DNA from: Egicoccus sp035462025
GTDB lineage: Bacteria > Actinomycetota > Nitriliruptoria > Nitriliruptorales > Nitriliruptoraceae
Reading direction: 5' to 3'
Length of the DNA stretch: 64,000 bases
NCBI GenBank assembly: GCA_035462025.1
Contig: DATHUR010000127.1
Location: forward strand, 7,072 to 71,071
The position numbers and the translations under genes were made by a program. Under the pieces are notes generated by a model. The model was not told the origin of the DNA. It made no database searches and saw nothing but the letters and a program-made list of their open reading frames with translations. How positions within the stretch are numbered: the stretch's first letter is position 1; the number at the start of each line of letters is the position of its first letter. Shown piece after piece: positions 44,185 to 53,756 of the stretch.

Positions 44185-44819
44185 AGGTCTCCGGGACCCA
44201 CAACGTCGCCGCGTCACGCCAACAGGTGTGGGACGCGCTGCAGGATCCTGGGGTCCTGGCCCGCACCATCCCCGGGTGCGAGACGCTCGAGGTGACCGGC
44301 GAGGACGCGTACGCGGCCACGATCACCGCGGGGGTCGCCAGCGTCAAGGGGACCTACCAGGGGCAGGTCCGGCTCACCGACAAGTCCGCGCCGACGGGCT
44401 ACCGCCTCCATGCCGAGGGCGCGGGCGCGCCGGGCACCATCCGCGCCGAGGCCGTCATCCGACTCGACCAGGTCGACGCGGACACCACCTGCGTCGTCTA
44501 CGAGGCTGACGCGGTGATCGGCGGCATGATCGGCGGCGTCGGCCAGCGCATGATTGCCGGCGTGGCCAAGAAGACGGCCGGCGACTTCTTCGCCGCGATC
44601 GAACGCGAACTGCTCGGCGGCCCCGTCGTCAGCACCCCGGCCGTGACAGCGGCTGCGCCGGCTGCGGCGGCGGAGGTCGGCCGGGTGTTCTCGGGGGCGC
44701 CGGTCAGCGTGGCGGCACCCCGCGACGCGGGCCGCCTGGTCGGCCTGCTCGCCGCGTTCGGGCTCGGCGCGCTGGTTGCGCTGGCGGGGGTGCTCGTCGG
44801 CCGTCGCATGCGCCCGTGA
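44181..44819 (+). CDS. coxG: CoxG-like SRPBCC protein with a C-terminal membrane anchor
   Basis: A 212-residue protein. Residues 1-150 form a CoxG/SRPBCC domain: KVSGTHNVAASRQQVWDALQ, IPGCETLEV, VKGTYQGQVRLTDK and GMIGGVGQRMIAGVAKKTAG. An Ala/Pro linker and a C-terminal helix (LVGLLAAFGLGALVALAGVL) followed by RRMRP anchor it. In CO oxidisers CoxG recruits the Mo enzyme to the membrane, so this one may link the hydroxylase to the respiratory chain. GTG at 44181 follows GCAGGAGG and overlaps coxL. Confidence 0.9.
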   Translation: MKVSGTHNVAASRQQVWDALQDPGVLARTIPGCETLEVTGEDAYAATITAGVASVKGTYQGQVRLTDKSAPTGYRLHAEGAGAPGTIRAEAVIRLDQVDADTTCVVYEADAVIGGMIGGVGQRMIAGVAKKTAGDFFAAIERELLGGPVVSTPAVTAAAPAAAAEVGRVFSGAPVSVAAPRDAGRLVGLLAAFGLGALVALAGVLVGRRMRP

Positions 44820-46120
44820 GCGCGACCACGCTGCGCACCGTCGCCGGCATCCGTGCCGCGCTCGAGGCGGGCGAGGTCTCGGTCGTCGAGGTCGTGCAGG
44901 ACCACCTCGACGCCATCTCGCGCCGCGAGGACGACCTGCGTGCCTGGGCGCACCTCGACCCCGAACTCGCCCTGGCACGCGCCCGGGCCCTGGACGCGCT
45001 CCCGGCCGATGCCCACGGGCCCCTGCACGGTGTCCCGGTCGGTGTGAAGGACATCGTCGACACCGACGACCAGCCGACAGAGCACGGCTCGCCGATCTAC
45101 GCCGGCCGCCGACCGTCCGCCGACGCCACCGCTGTCGCCCGGTTGCGCGACGCCGGTGCCGTGATCCTCGGCAAGACCGTCACGACCGAGTTCGCCCTGT
45201 TCCAGCCGGGCCCGACCCGCAACCCGCACGACCTCTCACGCACGCCGGGCGGCTCGTCGAGCGGTTCTGCGGCGGCGGTCGGCGCGGGCACGCTGCCACT
45301 GGCGATCGGCACGCAGACGGCCGGCTCGGTGGTCCGCCCGGCATCGTTCTGCGGCGTCGTCGGCGCCAAGCCCACCTTCGGGGCGGTCCCACTCGACGGC
45401 GTGAAGCTGTGCTCGCACAGCCTCGACACGGTCGGCCTGCTCGGCAGCGACGTCGAGGGTGTCGCGCTCGGCCTCGGCGTCATGGCCGACGACCCGGACG
45501 GGTTCGTGCCCGCCGACCTCGGGCCGCGACCCCGCATCGGGTTCGTGCGCACGCCGTGGTGGCACGACGTCGAACGCAGCGCCCGGCACCGCATCGCCGA
45601 CGCGGTCGAGCGCCTGGCCGGTGACGTCGAGGTGGTCGAGGTCACGCTGCCGCCGGCGTTCGCCGGCCTCGTCGATGCGCAGCAGGTCGTGATGGGCGCG
45701 GAGGTCCTCAGTGCTCTCGTCGACGAGATCGCCGGACACCCCGGTCAACTGAGCGCTCGGCTGCGGGCCTACCTCGACGACGCGCGGCAACTGGTCGACG
45801 ACTACACAGACGCCCTGGCGCTGCGCGAGACCTGCCGCCGGGAACTCCCCGAGGTGTTCGCACAGGCCGACGTGCTGCTCGCGCCGAGCGTGCTCGGCGA
45901 GGCACCCGACGCCGCGACGACCGGCGACCCGATGCTGTGCCGGGCCTGGACGCTGCTGGGCACACCGACCGTCTCCGTCCCCGGGCTGACCGGCGCCGAC
46001 GGGCTGCCGCTGGGCGTGCAGACCATCGCCCGGCCGGGGGACGACGCCCGGGCGCTCGGGGCGGCGCGGCTGCTCGCCGGCCTGCTGTCGGACATGACCA
46101 CGAGGAACGACCGTGCCTGA
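44816..46120 (+). CDS. Amidase-signature family hydrolase
   Basis: Hydrolyses an amide or ureide. The 434-residue protein has the Ser-cisSer-Lys triad: K78 in VGVKDIVDT, a cis-serine within GGSSSGSAA (145-153) and nucleophile S171 in GTQTAGSVVRP. The full signature block is intact. GTG at 44816 overlaps coxG, and the stop overlaps hyuA by eight bases. In an oxidative pyrimidine pathway it could cleave ureidomalonate or malonamate; the family alone does not tell. Confidence 0.9.
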   Translation: MSATTLRTVAGIRAALEAGEVSVVEVVQDHLDAISRREDDLRAWAHLDPELALARARALDALPADAHGPLHGVPVGVKDIVDTDDQPTEHGSPIYAGRRPSADATAVARLRDAGAVILGKTVTTEFALFQPGPTRNPHDLSRTPGGSSSGSAAAVGAGTLPLAIGTQTAGSVVRPASFCGVVGAKPTFGAVPLDGVKLCSHSLDTVGLLGSDVEGVALGLGVMADDPDGFVPADLGPRPRIGFVRTPWWHDVERSARHRIADAVERLAGDVEVVEVTLPPAFAGLVDAQQVVMGAEVLSALVDEIAGHPGQLSARLRAYLDDARQLVDDYTDALALRETCRRELPEVFAQADVLLAPSVLGEAPDAATTGDPMLCRAWTLLGTPTVSVPGLTGADGLPLGVQTIARPGDDARALGAARLLAGLLSDMTTRNDRA

Positions 46121-48239
46121 CTCCTCCGCTGCCGCCCGCGGTGTCCGCATCGGCATCGACACCGGCGGCACGTTCACCGACGTCGTCGCCGTCGAAGCCG
46201 GCACCGGCCGCATCGTGACGACCAAGACCCCCTCGACCCCCGCCGATCCGTCCATCGGGTTCCTCGACGGCGTCCGCAAGGTGCTCGACATCCTCGGCGC
46301 GAGCGGCGACGACGTCACCGGCGTCTCGCACGGCACGACGGTCGCGACCAACGCGCTGCTCGAGGACGCCGTCGAACGGGTCGGCCTGATCACCACCGAG
46401 GGCTACCGCCACATCCTCGAGATCGCCCGGCAGTCCGTGCCCGACGGCTACGGCAACAGCTACTTCTGGATCAAGCCCGACCGGATCGTCCCGGTCGACC
46501 TGGTCCGCGAGGTCGGCGGTCGCCTCGACCACACCGGCGCCGAGGTGCGCCCGTTCGACGAGGCCGGCGCCGCCGAGGTGGCGCGCTGGTTCCGCGACCG
46601 GGGCATCGACACCATCGGCGTGTGCCTGCTGCACAGCTACGCCGACGACGACCACGAACGCCGCCTGCGCGACATCCTGCTCGCCGAGCACCCGGACGCG
46701 GTCGTGTCGCTGTCGAGCGAGGTGCTGCGCGAGTACCGCGAGTACGAGCGCACCGTCACCACCCTGGTCGACGCGTCGGTCAAGCCGAAGGTGACCCGCT
46801 ACGTCCGCAACATCGCCGCCCGCCTCGACGAGGCGACAGGGGGTGGACGGGACGTCCCCTTCTACGTGATGAAGTCCAACGGCGGGGTGATCAGCGGCGA
46901 CGAGGTGGTCCACCAGCCGATCACCACGGTGCTGTCCGGGCCGGCCGCGGGCGCGCTGGGCGCGGCGCTGGTCGCCGGCGAGGCGGGCTACGACAAGCTG
47001 TTGACCTGCGACGGCGGCGGCACGTCGACCGACGTGTCGGTCGTGCTCGGGGGCGAACCGACGTTGACCACCGAGGGGTCCGTCGGCCGCTTCCCGTCGA
47101 AGATCCCGATGATCGACATCGTCACGGTGGGCGCGGGTGGCGGCTCGATCGCCTGGATCAGCCCCGAGGGGACGCTGAAGGTCGGCCCACGCTCGGCCGG
47201 CGCGGACCCGGGACCGATCTGTTACAGCAAGGGCGGGGCCGAACCGACCGTCACCGACGCCCACGTGTTCCTCGGCCGCATCCCGCCCCACCTGCTGGGC
47301 GGCGAGATCCCGCTGGACCGCGACGCGGCCCGTGAGGGGGTCGAGATCCTGGCCGGCAAGCTCGGCCTGTCACCCGAGGACGCCGCGCGCGGCATCCTCG
47401 AGATCTCGGCCTGGAACCAGGCCAACGCGATCCGTCAGGTCACGGTCAAGCGCGGCCTCGACGTGCGCGACTTCACGATGGCGGCGTTCGGGGGCTCCGG
47501 CCCGTTGCTGGTGTGCCGGCTGATCGACATCCTCGGCCTGCCCGCCACGATCGTGCCGCGCGACCCCGGCAACCTGTCGGCGTTCGGTCTGCTGACCGTC
47601 GACGTCAAGAACGACTACGTGCAGACCCATGTCGTGCGCGACGACGTGGTCGACCGTGACGAGTTGGCGGCCGTGTATGCCGCCCTGCAGACCCGGGCGG
47701 CGGACGCGCTGGACCGCGAGGGGTTCGACCGCGGCGTCCACCGCTACGTCCGCACCGCCGACCTGCGCTACGACGGCCAGGCGTTCGAGGTCCGCGTGCC
47801 CGCGCCGGACGGGCCGATCGACGAGTCGTTCCAGCGCGCCGTCGTCGACGCCTTCCACGACGAGCACGAGCGCCTGTACGGCTACGCCTACCGGCCCGAC
47901 CCGGAGCTGTCGGGCAGCGAGCACCGCCACCGCCACCCGGTCGAGTGGGTCAACCTGCGCGTCACCGGTGTCGGCCCGATCCCACGCCCGTCGCTGCCCC
48001 ACCTCGACGCCGGCGACGGCGACCCGGCACGGGCACGCACCGGGACCCGGCCGGTCGTGTTCGACGCCGACGCGGTCGAGACCGCCGTCTACGACCGCGA
48101 CCGCCTGCTGGCCGGCGACGTAATCACCGGTCCGGCCATCGTCGAGGAGTTCGGCTCGACCGTGCCCGTCCATCCCGGCTTCGTCGCCCGTGTCGACGAC
48201 CTCGCCAACCTCGTCATCACCGCGGAGGGCGCCCGATGA
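46113..48239 (+). CDS. hyuA: Hydantoinase/oxoprolinase A subunit (HyuA)
   Basis: A 708-residue ATP-dependent ring-opening subunit of the actin-like ATPase fold. GIDTGGTFTDVVAVE (14-28) binds phosphate, GVSHGTTVATNALLE follows, then SGPAAGALGAALVAG, LTCDGGGTSTDVSVV, IVTVGAGGGSIAW and FGGSGPLLVCRL. With HyuB it hydrolyses hydantoin-like rings, N-methylhydantoin, oxoproline or acetone-type carboxylations, depending on the member. GTG at 46113 follows ACGAGGAACG; the end overlaps hyuB (ATGA). Confidence 0.93.
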   Translation: MPDSSAAARGVRIGIDTGGTFTDVVAVEAGTGRIVTTKTPSTPADPSIGFLDGVRKVLDILGASGDDVTGVSHGTTVATNALLEDAVERVGLITTEGYRHILEIARQSVPDGYGNSYFWIKPDRIVPVDLVREVGGRLDHTGAEVRPFDEAGAAEVARWFRDRGIDTIGVCLLHSYADDDHERRLRDILLAEHPDAVVSLSSEVLREYREYERTVTTLVDASVKPKVTRYVRNIAARLDEATGGGRDVPFYVMKSNGGVISGDEVVHQPITTVLSGPAAGALGAALVAGEAGYDKLLTCDGGGTSTDVSVVLGGEPTLTTEGSVGRFPSKIPMIDIVTVGAGGGSIAWISPEGTLKVGPRSAGADPGPICYSKGGAEPTVTDAHVFLGRIPPHLLGGEIPLDRDAAREGVEILAGKLGLSPEDAARGILEISAWNQANAIRQVTVKRGLDVRDFTMAAFGGSGPLLVCRLIDILGLPATIVPRDPGNLSAFGLLTVDVKNDYVQTHVVRDDVVDRDELAAVYAALQTRAADALDREGFDRGVHRYVRTADLRYDGQAFEVRVPAPDGPIDESFQRAVVDAFHDEHERLYGYAYRPDPELSGSEHRHRHPVEWVNLRVTGVGPIPRPSLPHLDAGDGDPARARTGTRPVVFDADAVETAVYDRDRLLAGDVITGPAIVEEFGSTVPVHPGFVARVDDLANLVITAEGAR

Positions 48240-50116
48240 CCGTGACCGACCTCGCCCCCGGTGCCGTCGACCCGATCGTGCTCGAGATCGTGCAGGGCAC
48301 CCTCGCATCGATCGAGAAGGAGGTCGAGGACGCGATCGGTCGCACGTCGCGCTCGCCGATGATCCGCGACGCCCACGACTACCGCGCCGGCATCCACGAC
48401 GCGAAGCTGCGCAAGCTGACCGGCCGCTCGTACTCGGCACTGGTGCACCCGGTGGCACGCGACTTCCCGCTGCACACCATGCGGCCGGGCGACGTGTTCT
48501 TCCACAACGACGTCTACCTGTCCGAGGGTGGCATCGGCCACCTGCCCGACCTGTGCGTCACCGTCCCCGTCTTCCACGACGAGCGGGTCGTCGCGTTCGT
48601 GCAGGCCTTCGGCCACCACGACGACATCGGCGGCGGTGTGCCCGGATCGATGCCGTCGGGGGCCCGCAGCGTGTTCGAGGAGGGCCTGATGGTCCCCCCG
48701 ATCAAGCTGTGGGACCAGGGCGTGCCCAACCAGGCCGCGCTGACGATCATGACCCGCAACTCGCGCATGCCCGAGTCGCTGGCGGGCGACCTCGACGCCG
48801 AGTGCTCGGCGTGTCTGATGGGTTCGCGTCGCCTGTCGGAGGTGTTCGAGCGCTATGGGGTCGAGACCGTCGAGGCCTGCTTCGACGCGATCGTGGCCAA
48901 CAACACCGACACCTACCGGCGCGAGATCCTGCCCAAGATCCCCGACGGCACCTACGTGTGGGAGGACTACGCCGAGCACGACGGTGTCGACGAACCCAGG
49001 CTCCACCGTCAGCGCATCACCCTGACCAAGGAGGGGGGCGACACCGACGCCGCGCGGCTGGTCATCGACTTCACCGGCACCTCGCCGCAGGCCAAGGGGC
49101 CGATCAACCACTGCGGCGACTACGCCGACGGCAACTTCCTCAAGAAGTGGCTGGCGCCGATCCTGCGCAACCTCGCCGACACCCCCGAGCGGATGGCCGA
49201 ACTCGACGTCAACGAGGGCATCGTCGACCTGATCGAGATGCGCTTCCCCGACAAGGGCACGCTGCTGACCCCGATCTTCCCGGCCCCGACCAACGCGCGG
49301 ACGTTCGTGATCCTGCGCCTGCTCGGCGTCCTGGCCGGCGTGCTCGCCAAGGCCACGGGCGGTCGTATGCCGGCCGACCAGGAGACGATCCGCTACACGG
49401 GCGTGTACGGCACCCGGGCCGACGGCACCTCGTACCTGATGCGCGAGGTGCTCGGCGGCGGGTCGGGGGGGCGCTACTACTCCGACGGCGAGGACACGAT
49501 CCACGTCGTGCCCGATTCGCGCAACCTGCCCAGCGAGTTCACCGAGTCCCGCTTCCCGTTCCGCGTCGAACGGCTCGGCCTGGCGATCGACTCGGGCGGG
49601 CCCGGGCAGTACCGCGGCGGCCTCGGCTACGACAAGTGGATCCGCATGCTCGAGGACGCCTCGTTCATGTCGATCGCCGACCGCTCGATCCTGTCGTGCT
49701 GGGGCGTCAACGGTGGCCGCGCCGGTGCCCCGTTCCGTGTCACGGTCGACCCCGGCGGTCCGAACGAGCGCGAACTCGAGGGTCTGGTCGACGACGAGCC
49801 GATCGCCGCCGGCGAGGTGATCCGCATCCGCACGACCGGCGGCGGCGGCTGGGGCGACCCGCTGGAACGCGACGTCGACCTCGTCGTCCGCGACGTGCAG
49901 TGGGGCAAGATCAGTCGCGACGGCGCCCGCGACGACTACGGCGTGGTGGTCACCGGGTCCGACGACGACCCACGAGCCGACCACGACGCCTCGGTCGCCC
50001 TGCGTGCGAGGCTGCGCGAGGAGCGCGGCGAGCAGCCGGCGTTCTTCGACCGCGGTCCCGGTTACGCGACCCTGGATCCCGACGGCCGTGCCTACCCCGA
50101 CGTCGACCTGCGCTGA
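48236..50116 (+). CDS. hyuB: Hydantoinase/oxoprolinase B subunit (HyuB)
   Basis: A 626-residue HyuB protein: PIVLEIVQGTLASIEKEVED, HTMRPGDVFFHNDVYLSEGG, FGHHDDIGGGVPGSMPSGA and VIDFTGTSPQAKGPIN, then a C-terminal GPGQYRGGLG and RTTGGGGWGDP. These are the usual family blocks, including histidines for a metal site. ATG at 48236 overlaps the hyuA stop. It is the last gene of the seven-gene operon and converges on cydDC. Confidence 0.93.
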   Translation: MTVTDLAPGAVDPIVLEIVQGTLASIEKEVEDAIGRTSRSPMIRDAHDYRAGIHDAKLRKLTGRSYSALVHPVARDFPLHTMRPGDVFFHNDVYLSEGGIGHLPDLCVTVPVFHDERVVAFVQAFGHHDDIGGGVPGSMPSGARSVFEEGLMVPPIKLWDQGVPNQAALTIMTRNSRMPESLAGDLDAECSACLMGSRRLSEVFERYGVETVEACFDAIVANNTDTYRREILPKIPDGTYVWEDYAEHDGVDEPRLHRQRITLTKEGGDTDAARLVIDFTGTSPQAKGPINHCGDYADGNFLKKWLAPILRNLADTPERMAELDVNEGIVDLIEMRFPDKGTLLTPIFPAPTNARTFVILRLLGVLAGVLAKATGGRMPADQETIRYTGVYGTRADGTSYLMREVLGGGSGGRYYSDGEDTIHVVPDSRNLPSEFTESRFPFRVERLGLAIDSGGPGQYRGGLGYDKWIRMLEDASFMSIADRSILSCWGVNGGRAGAPFRVTVDPGGPNERELEGLVDDEPIAAGEVIRIRTTGGGGWGDPLERDVDLVVRDVQWGKISRDGARDDYGVVVTGSDDDPRADHDASVALRARLREERGEQPAFFDRGPGYATLDPDGRAYPDVDLR

Positions 50117-50138
50117 GGCCGATCGGGTGTCCGTGCGG

Positions 50139-53100
50139 TCATCCGGCCGTGGCGGCCGGCCCCGCCAACGCCCACCGGGCCGCGTAGCCGGGATCGGTCG
50201 CCAGCAGGTCGGCGTGGCGACCACGGGCGACGGGTCGCCCGCCGTCGAGCACGACCACCTCGTCGACGACGGGGAGCACGCGCAGGTCATGGGTCAACAG
50301 CAGCACGCTGCGGTCGCCGGCGGCACGCAGGGCGTCGCGCAGGAACGCCCGCCCTGTGATCGTGTCGAGGTCCGCGCTCGGTTCGTCGAGCACCAGCACC
50401 GGTGGCCGGGCCAGGAGCGTGCGCGCCAGCGCCAGGCGGTGGCGCTGGCCCGCCGACAGGGCCGCGCCGCGTTCGCCGACGGGTGTGTCGAGTCCGCGCG
50501 GCAGCTCGGCGACGAAGCCGTCCACCTTGGCCGCCCGCAGCGCGGCCCACAGGGCGGCATCGTCGGCGCCGGGGCGGACCAGCCGGAGGTTGTCGGCGAT
50601 GGTGCCGGCGAACACGTGGGCCTGCTGCGGCGTCAGGCCCACGATCGCCCGCAGGTCGTCGCCGGGGAGGTCGCGCAGGTCCGTCCCGGTCAGCGTGAGC
50701 GTGCCGCCGCGGGGATCGAGGAACCGCACGACCAGGTTGGCGATCGTCGACTTGCCGGCGCCCGAGCGGCCGACGACGGCCACGCGCCGCCCCGGCGGGA
50801 CGACCAGATCGAGGCCGATGATCGCGTCCCGGTCGGCCCGCGGGTAGCGGGCGTCGACCCGGTCGGCCACGAGCGGCCCGGCGACGGCGAGGCCCGACCC
50901 GGTGGCTCCGTCGACCGGTGGCGGCGCGTCGAGGACCGCGCCCAGGCGCCGGGCGGCCGCCCGGGCGCTGGTCAGCGACTGGACCGCGACCGGCAGGGGG
51001 GCCACCGCCTCGGCGAGTGCGAGCCCGAGCACGACGATCGCGCCGAACAGCACGCCGTCCAACGTGCCGCGGCCAACGGCGGGCACGCCGACGGCTGCCA
51101 GCGCCAGGACCGTGGCGCCCAGGACCACCTGGACGAGCACGTCGGCGCGTGCGGCCCGGGCGGCCAGTGACCCGTCGTGACGGGCGACGGCCGTGTCGGC
51201 GGCCTGCACCCGCTCCAGCGCGGGGGACACCCGCCCCAGCAGCCGCAGTTCCGGGGCGGCCGCCAGCAGATCGACCAGTTCCGCGGCGAGGCGACCACGC
51301 GCGGCCGCCAGTGCCCGGGCAGGCCGACGGGCCCGCCACCACGACCACGCGGGGATCAGCAGGCCCGCGGCGACCACGGCCGCGGCGAGCACGGCGGCCG
51401 CCGGCGGGAAGAGAGCTGCGGTGGCGGCCACGACCGCGGCGCCGGCGATGGTGCCGCTGGCCAACGGCACGACGCCGCGCACGAGCGCGGTCTGCAGCCG
51501 GTCGAGGTCGCCGACGACCCGCGCCAGCAGGTCGCCGGTGCGGTGGGCCGCGAGGCCGGCCGGGGCGCGCTCGGCGAGCCGGTCGAAGGTCGTGGTCCGC
51601 AGGTCGGCTACCACGCGGAGGGCGACGTCGTGGCCGGCCAGCCGCTCGGCGTAGCGGGTCACGGCCTTGCCCAGCGCGAGCGCCCGGACGGCCACGATCG
51701 CCACCATCAGCTCCAGCACGTTGTCGGTGACCGCGGCGGCCGCGATCAGTCCCGTCGACACCGACACCAGCGCGATGCCGGTCACGGGGGTCAGGGCGCC
51801 GCTGAAGACGGCGAGCGCCAACGGGCGCAGATGCGCACGCAGGGCGCCGCGCAGCATCGGCGCCGAGGTGGCCGTCGCCGTCGCCGGCGCCGCCGCACCT
51901 GGCCCGCTCGACGCCCCGGGTAGCGGCGTGAGATCCGGCGCCGCCGGTCGCAGTTCGTCGGGTTCGAGTGGCCGGGACGCGGCGACGAGGCCGGCGAAGG
52001 CGCCATCGGCCCGGCGGAGATCGGCGGGGCGCCCCTGTTCGACCAGGCGGCCGCCGTCGAGCACGACCACCCGGTCGGCCCGTTCCGCGACGGCCACCCG
52101 GTGGGTGACCACCAGCACGGTCCGCCGGCTGCGGAACCGGTCCAGGGCGGCGAGCAGGAGCCGTTCCGAAGCGGCGTCGAGGTCACCGCTCGGCTCGTCG
52201 AGCACCACGAGTCCCGCGGGCCGCAACAACGCCCGCGCCAGCGCGAGGCGGTGCTGTTGGCCGGCGGACAGTTGCGCGCCGCCGCTGCCGACGAGCGTGT
52301 CGAGGCCCTGCGGCAGCGTCCGGACGTCCTCGTCGAGTCCGACCTCGGCCAGGGTCCGCCACAGTGCCTCGTCGGCGACCACCAGGTCGTCGGGCAGACC
52401 CAGCGCGACCACCTCGCGCACGCTGCCCCGCAGGGGTGTCGGGCGGTGCGGCACCCAGGCGATCCGTGCGTGCCAGGCATCCGGGTCGAGGTCGCCGAGC
52501 GGGACGTCGCCGACGCGCACGGCGCCGGCCGTTGGTGCATGCAGCCCCACCAGCACCGACAGCAGCGTGGTCTTGCCCGCGCCCGACGGACCGAGCACCG
52601 CCACCTGGCTGCCGGGTTCGAGCGTCAACGAGACGTCAGTCAGCGCCGGGGTCGCGCGGCCCGGGTGGACGACCGTGAGGTGGTCGAGCCGGACCGGGAC
52701 GCGCGCCGGGTCGGGCGCCGGACGCCGACGGTGACCGTCCGCGACCGGCGGAACCTCGTCGGGTTCGAGCAGGGCGAGCAGGCGGTCCGCGGCCGCGGCA
52801 CCGTCCTCGTTGGCGTGGAACTGCTGGCCCAGATGCCGCAACGGCAGGAACGCGTCGGGGGCCAGGAGCAGCGCGAACAGGACCGGTTCGAGCGTTGCCT
52901 CGCCGCGGGTGAGCCGCACGCCCGCGAAGACGGCAATGGTGGCGACGCCGAGCGCCGACAACAACTCGAGCACGAGCGCGGACAGGAAGGCGACCCGCAG
53001 CGTCTGCATGGTGGTGACGCGCAACCGGTCGGCGGCCGTGCGCACGCTGTGCCGCACCGTCGCCACGGCCCGGGCGGCCCGGATGGTCGGCAGACCCTCC

Positions 53101-53756
53101 AGCACCGCCAGCAGTTGACCCGACAGCGCGGTCAGGCTGCGGAAGCGACGGCGGGTCGCGCGTCGCGCCGCGAGCCCGATCAGGACCATGAACACCGGCA
53201 CGAGCGGCAGGGTGAGCGCCAGGATCACGGCCGTGGTCGCGTCCCGTGTCCACGCCGCGACGAGCAGCACCGGCGGTACGACGGCGGCGCGGGCCAGGGC
53301 CGGCAGGTAGCCGACGAAGGTGCCGTCGATGGCGTCCGCGCCGTCAGTGAGCGTCGCCACGAGCCCGCCGGTGTCGGTGTCCGGCTCCACCTCGCCACGG
53401 GCGACGCCTCCCAGGACGGCCGTCCGCAGCCGGGACTTGACCGTCGACGACGTGCGTTGGCCCAGTGCAGCCGTCGCCCACGTCGCCACCGCATGCGTGG
53501 CGACGGCCGCGGCGAACCAGCCCAGTGGGGCGCGCAACTGCACGAGTCCGGCCCCGCCGAGGAACGTGCGCGCGACCACGGCGGCGAGCCCGGCCGCCTG
53601 CACCACCAGCGCCGCGGCCGACACGGTCGCAAAGACGACCGTCAGCGCGAGGTGGCGCCGAACGGCAGGGTCGAATCGGAGCAGCCGCGGGTCGACCGGT
53701 GGGCGCCCCTGGCCGGTTGCGGCACGCCGCCGTAGCGCGGCCAGGGGTCCGGTCAT
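50139..53756 (-). CDS. cydDC: Fused CydD-CydC ABC transporter for cytochrome bd assembly
   Basis: A 1205-residue protein with two complete half-transporters, each membrane domain plus ATPase. The first ATPase has GPSGAGKTT and LSAGQQHRL; the second has GRSGAGKST and LSAGQRHRL. CydDC exports reduced thiols (glutathione or cysteine) in characterised bacteria and is needed for cytochrome bd haem insertion. Separate cydC and cydD genes are the rule elsewhere, while fusions are known in some actinobacteria. ATG at 53756 overlaps the cydB stop by four bases. Confidence 0.93.
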   Translation of the reverse strand: MTGPLAALRRRAATGQGRPPVDPRLLRFDPAVRRHLALTVVFATVSAAALVVQAAGLAAVVARTFLGGAGLVQLRAPLGWFAAAVATHAVATWATAALGQRTSSTVKSRLRTAVLGGVARGEVEPDTDTGGLVATLTDGADAIDGTFVGYLPALARAAVVPPVLLVAAWTRDATTAVILALTLPLVPVFMVLIGLAARRATRRRFRSLTALSGQLLAVLEGLPTIRAARAVATVRHSVRTAADRLRVTTMQTLRVAFLSALVLELLSALGVATIAVFAGVRLTRGEATLEPVLFALLLAPDAFLPLRHLGQQFHANEDGAAAADRLLALLEPDEVPPVADGHRRRPAPDPARVPVRLDHLTVVHPGRATPALTDVSLTLEPGSQVAVLGPSGAGKTTLLSVLVGLHAPTAGAVRVGDVPLGDLDPDAWHARIAWVPHRPTPLRGSVREVVALGLPDDLVVADEALWRTLAEVGLDEDVRTLPQGLDTLVGSGGAQLSAGQQHRLALARALLRPAGLVVLDEPSGDLDAASERLLLAALDRFRSRRTVLVVTHRVAVAERADRVVVLDGGRLVEQGRPADLRRADGAFAGLVAASRPLEPDELRPAAPDLTPLPGASSGPGAAAPATATATSAPMLRGALRAHLRPLALAVFSGALTPVTGIALVSVSTGLIAAAAVTDNVLELMVAIVAVRALALGKAVTRYAERLAGHDVALRVVADLRTTTFDRLAERAPAGLAAHRTGDLLARVVGDLDRLQTALVRGVVPLASGTIAGAAVVAATAALFPPAAAVLAAAVVAAGLLIPAWSWWRARRPARALAAARGRLAAELVDLLAAAPELRLLGRVSPALERVQAADTAVARHDGSLAARAARADVLVQVVLGATVLALAAVGVPAVGRGTLDGVLFGAIVVLGLALAEAVAPLPVAVQSLTSARAAARRLGAVLDAPPPVDGATGSGLAVAGPLVADRVDARYPRADRDAIIGLDLVVPPGRRVAVVGRSGAGKSTIANLVVRFLDPRGGTLTLTGTDLRDLPGDDLRAIVGLTPQQAHVFAGTIADNLRLVRPGADDAALWAALRAAKVDGFVAELPRGLDTPVGERGAALSAGQRHRLALARTLLARPPVLVLDEPSADLDTITGRAFLRDALRAAGDRSVLLLTHDLRVLPVVDEVVVLDGGRPVARGRHADLLATDPGYAARWALAGPAATAG

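Noticed and set aside
41713..44217. Minus-strand frame of 834 codons opposite the CoxL gene
   Set aside because: Shadow of the Mo-hydroxylase large subunit; no start signal or recognisable domain.
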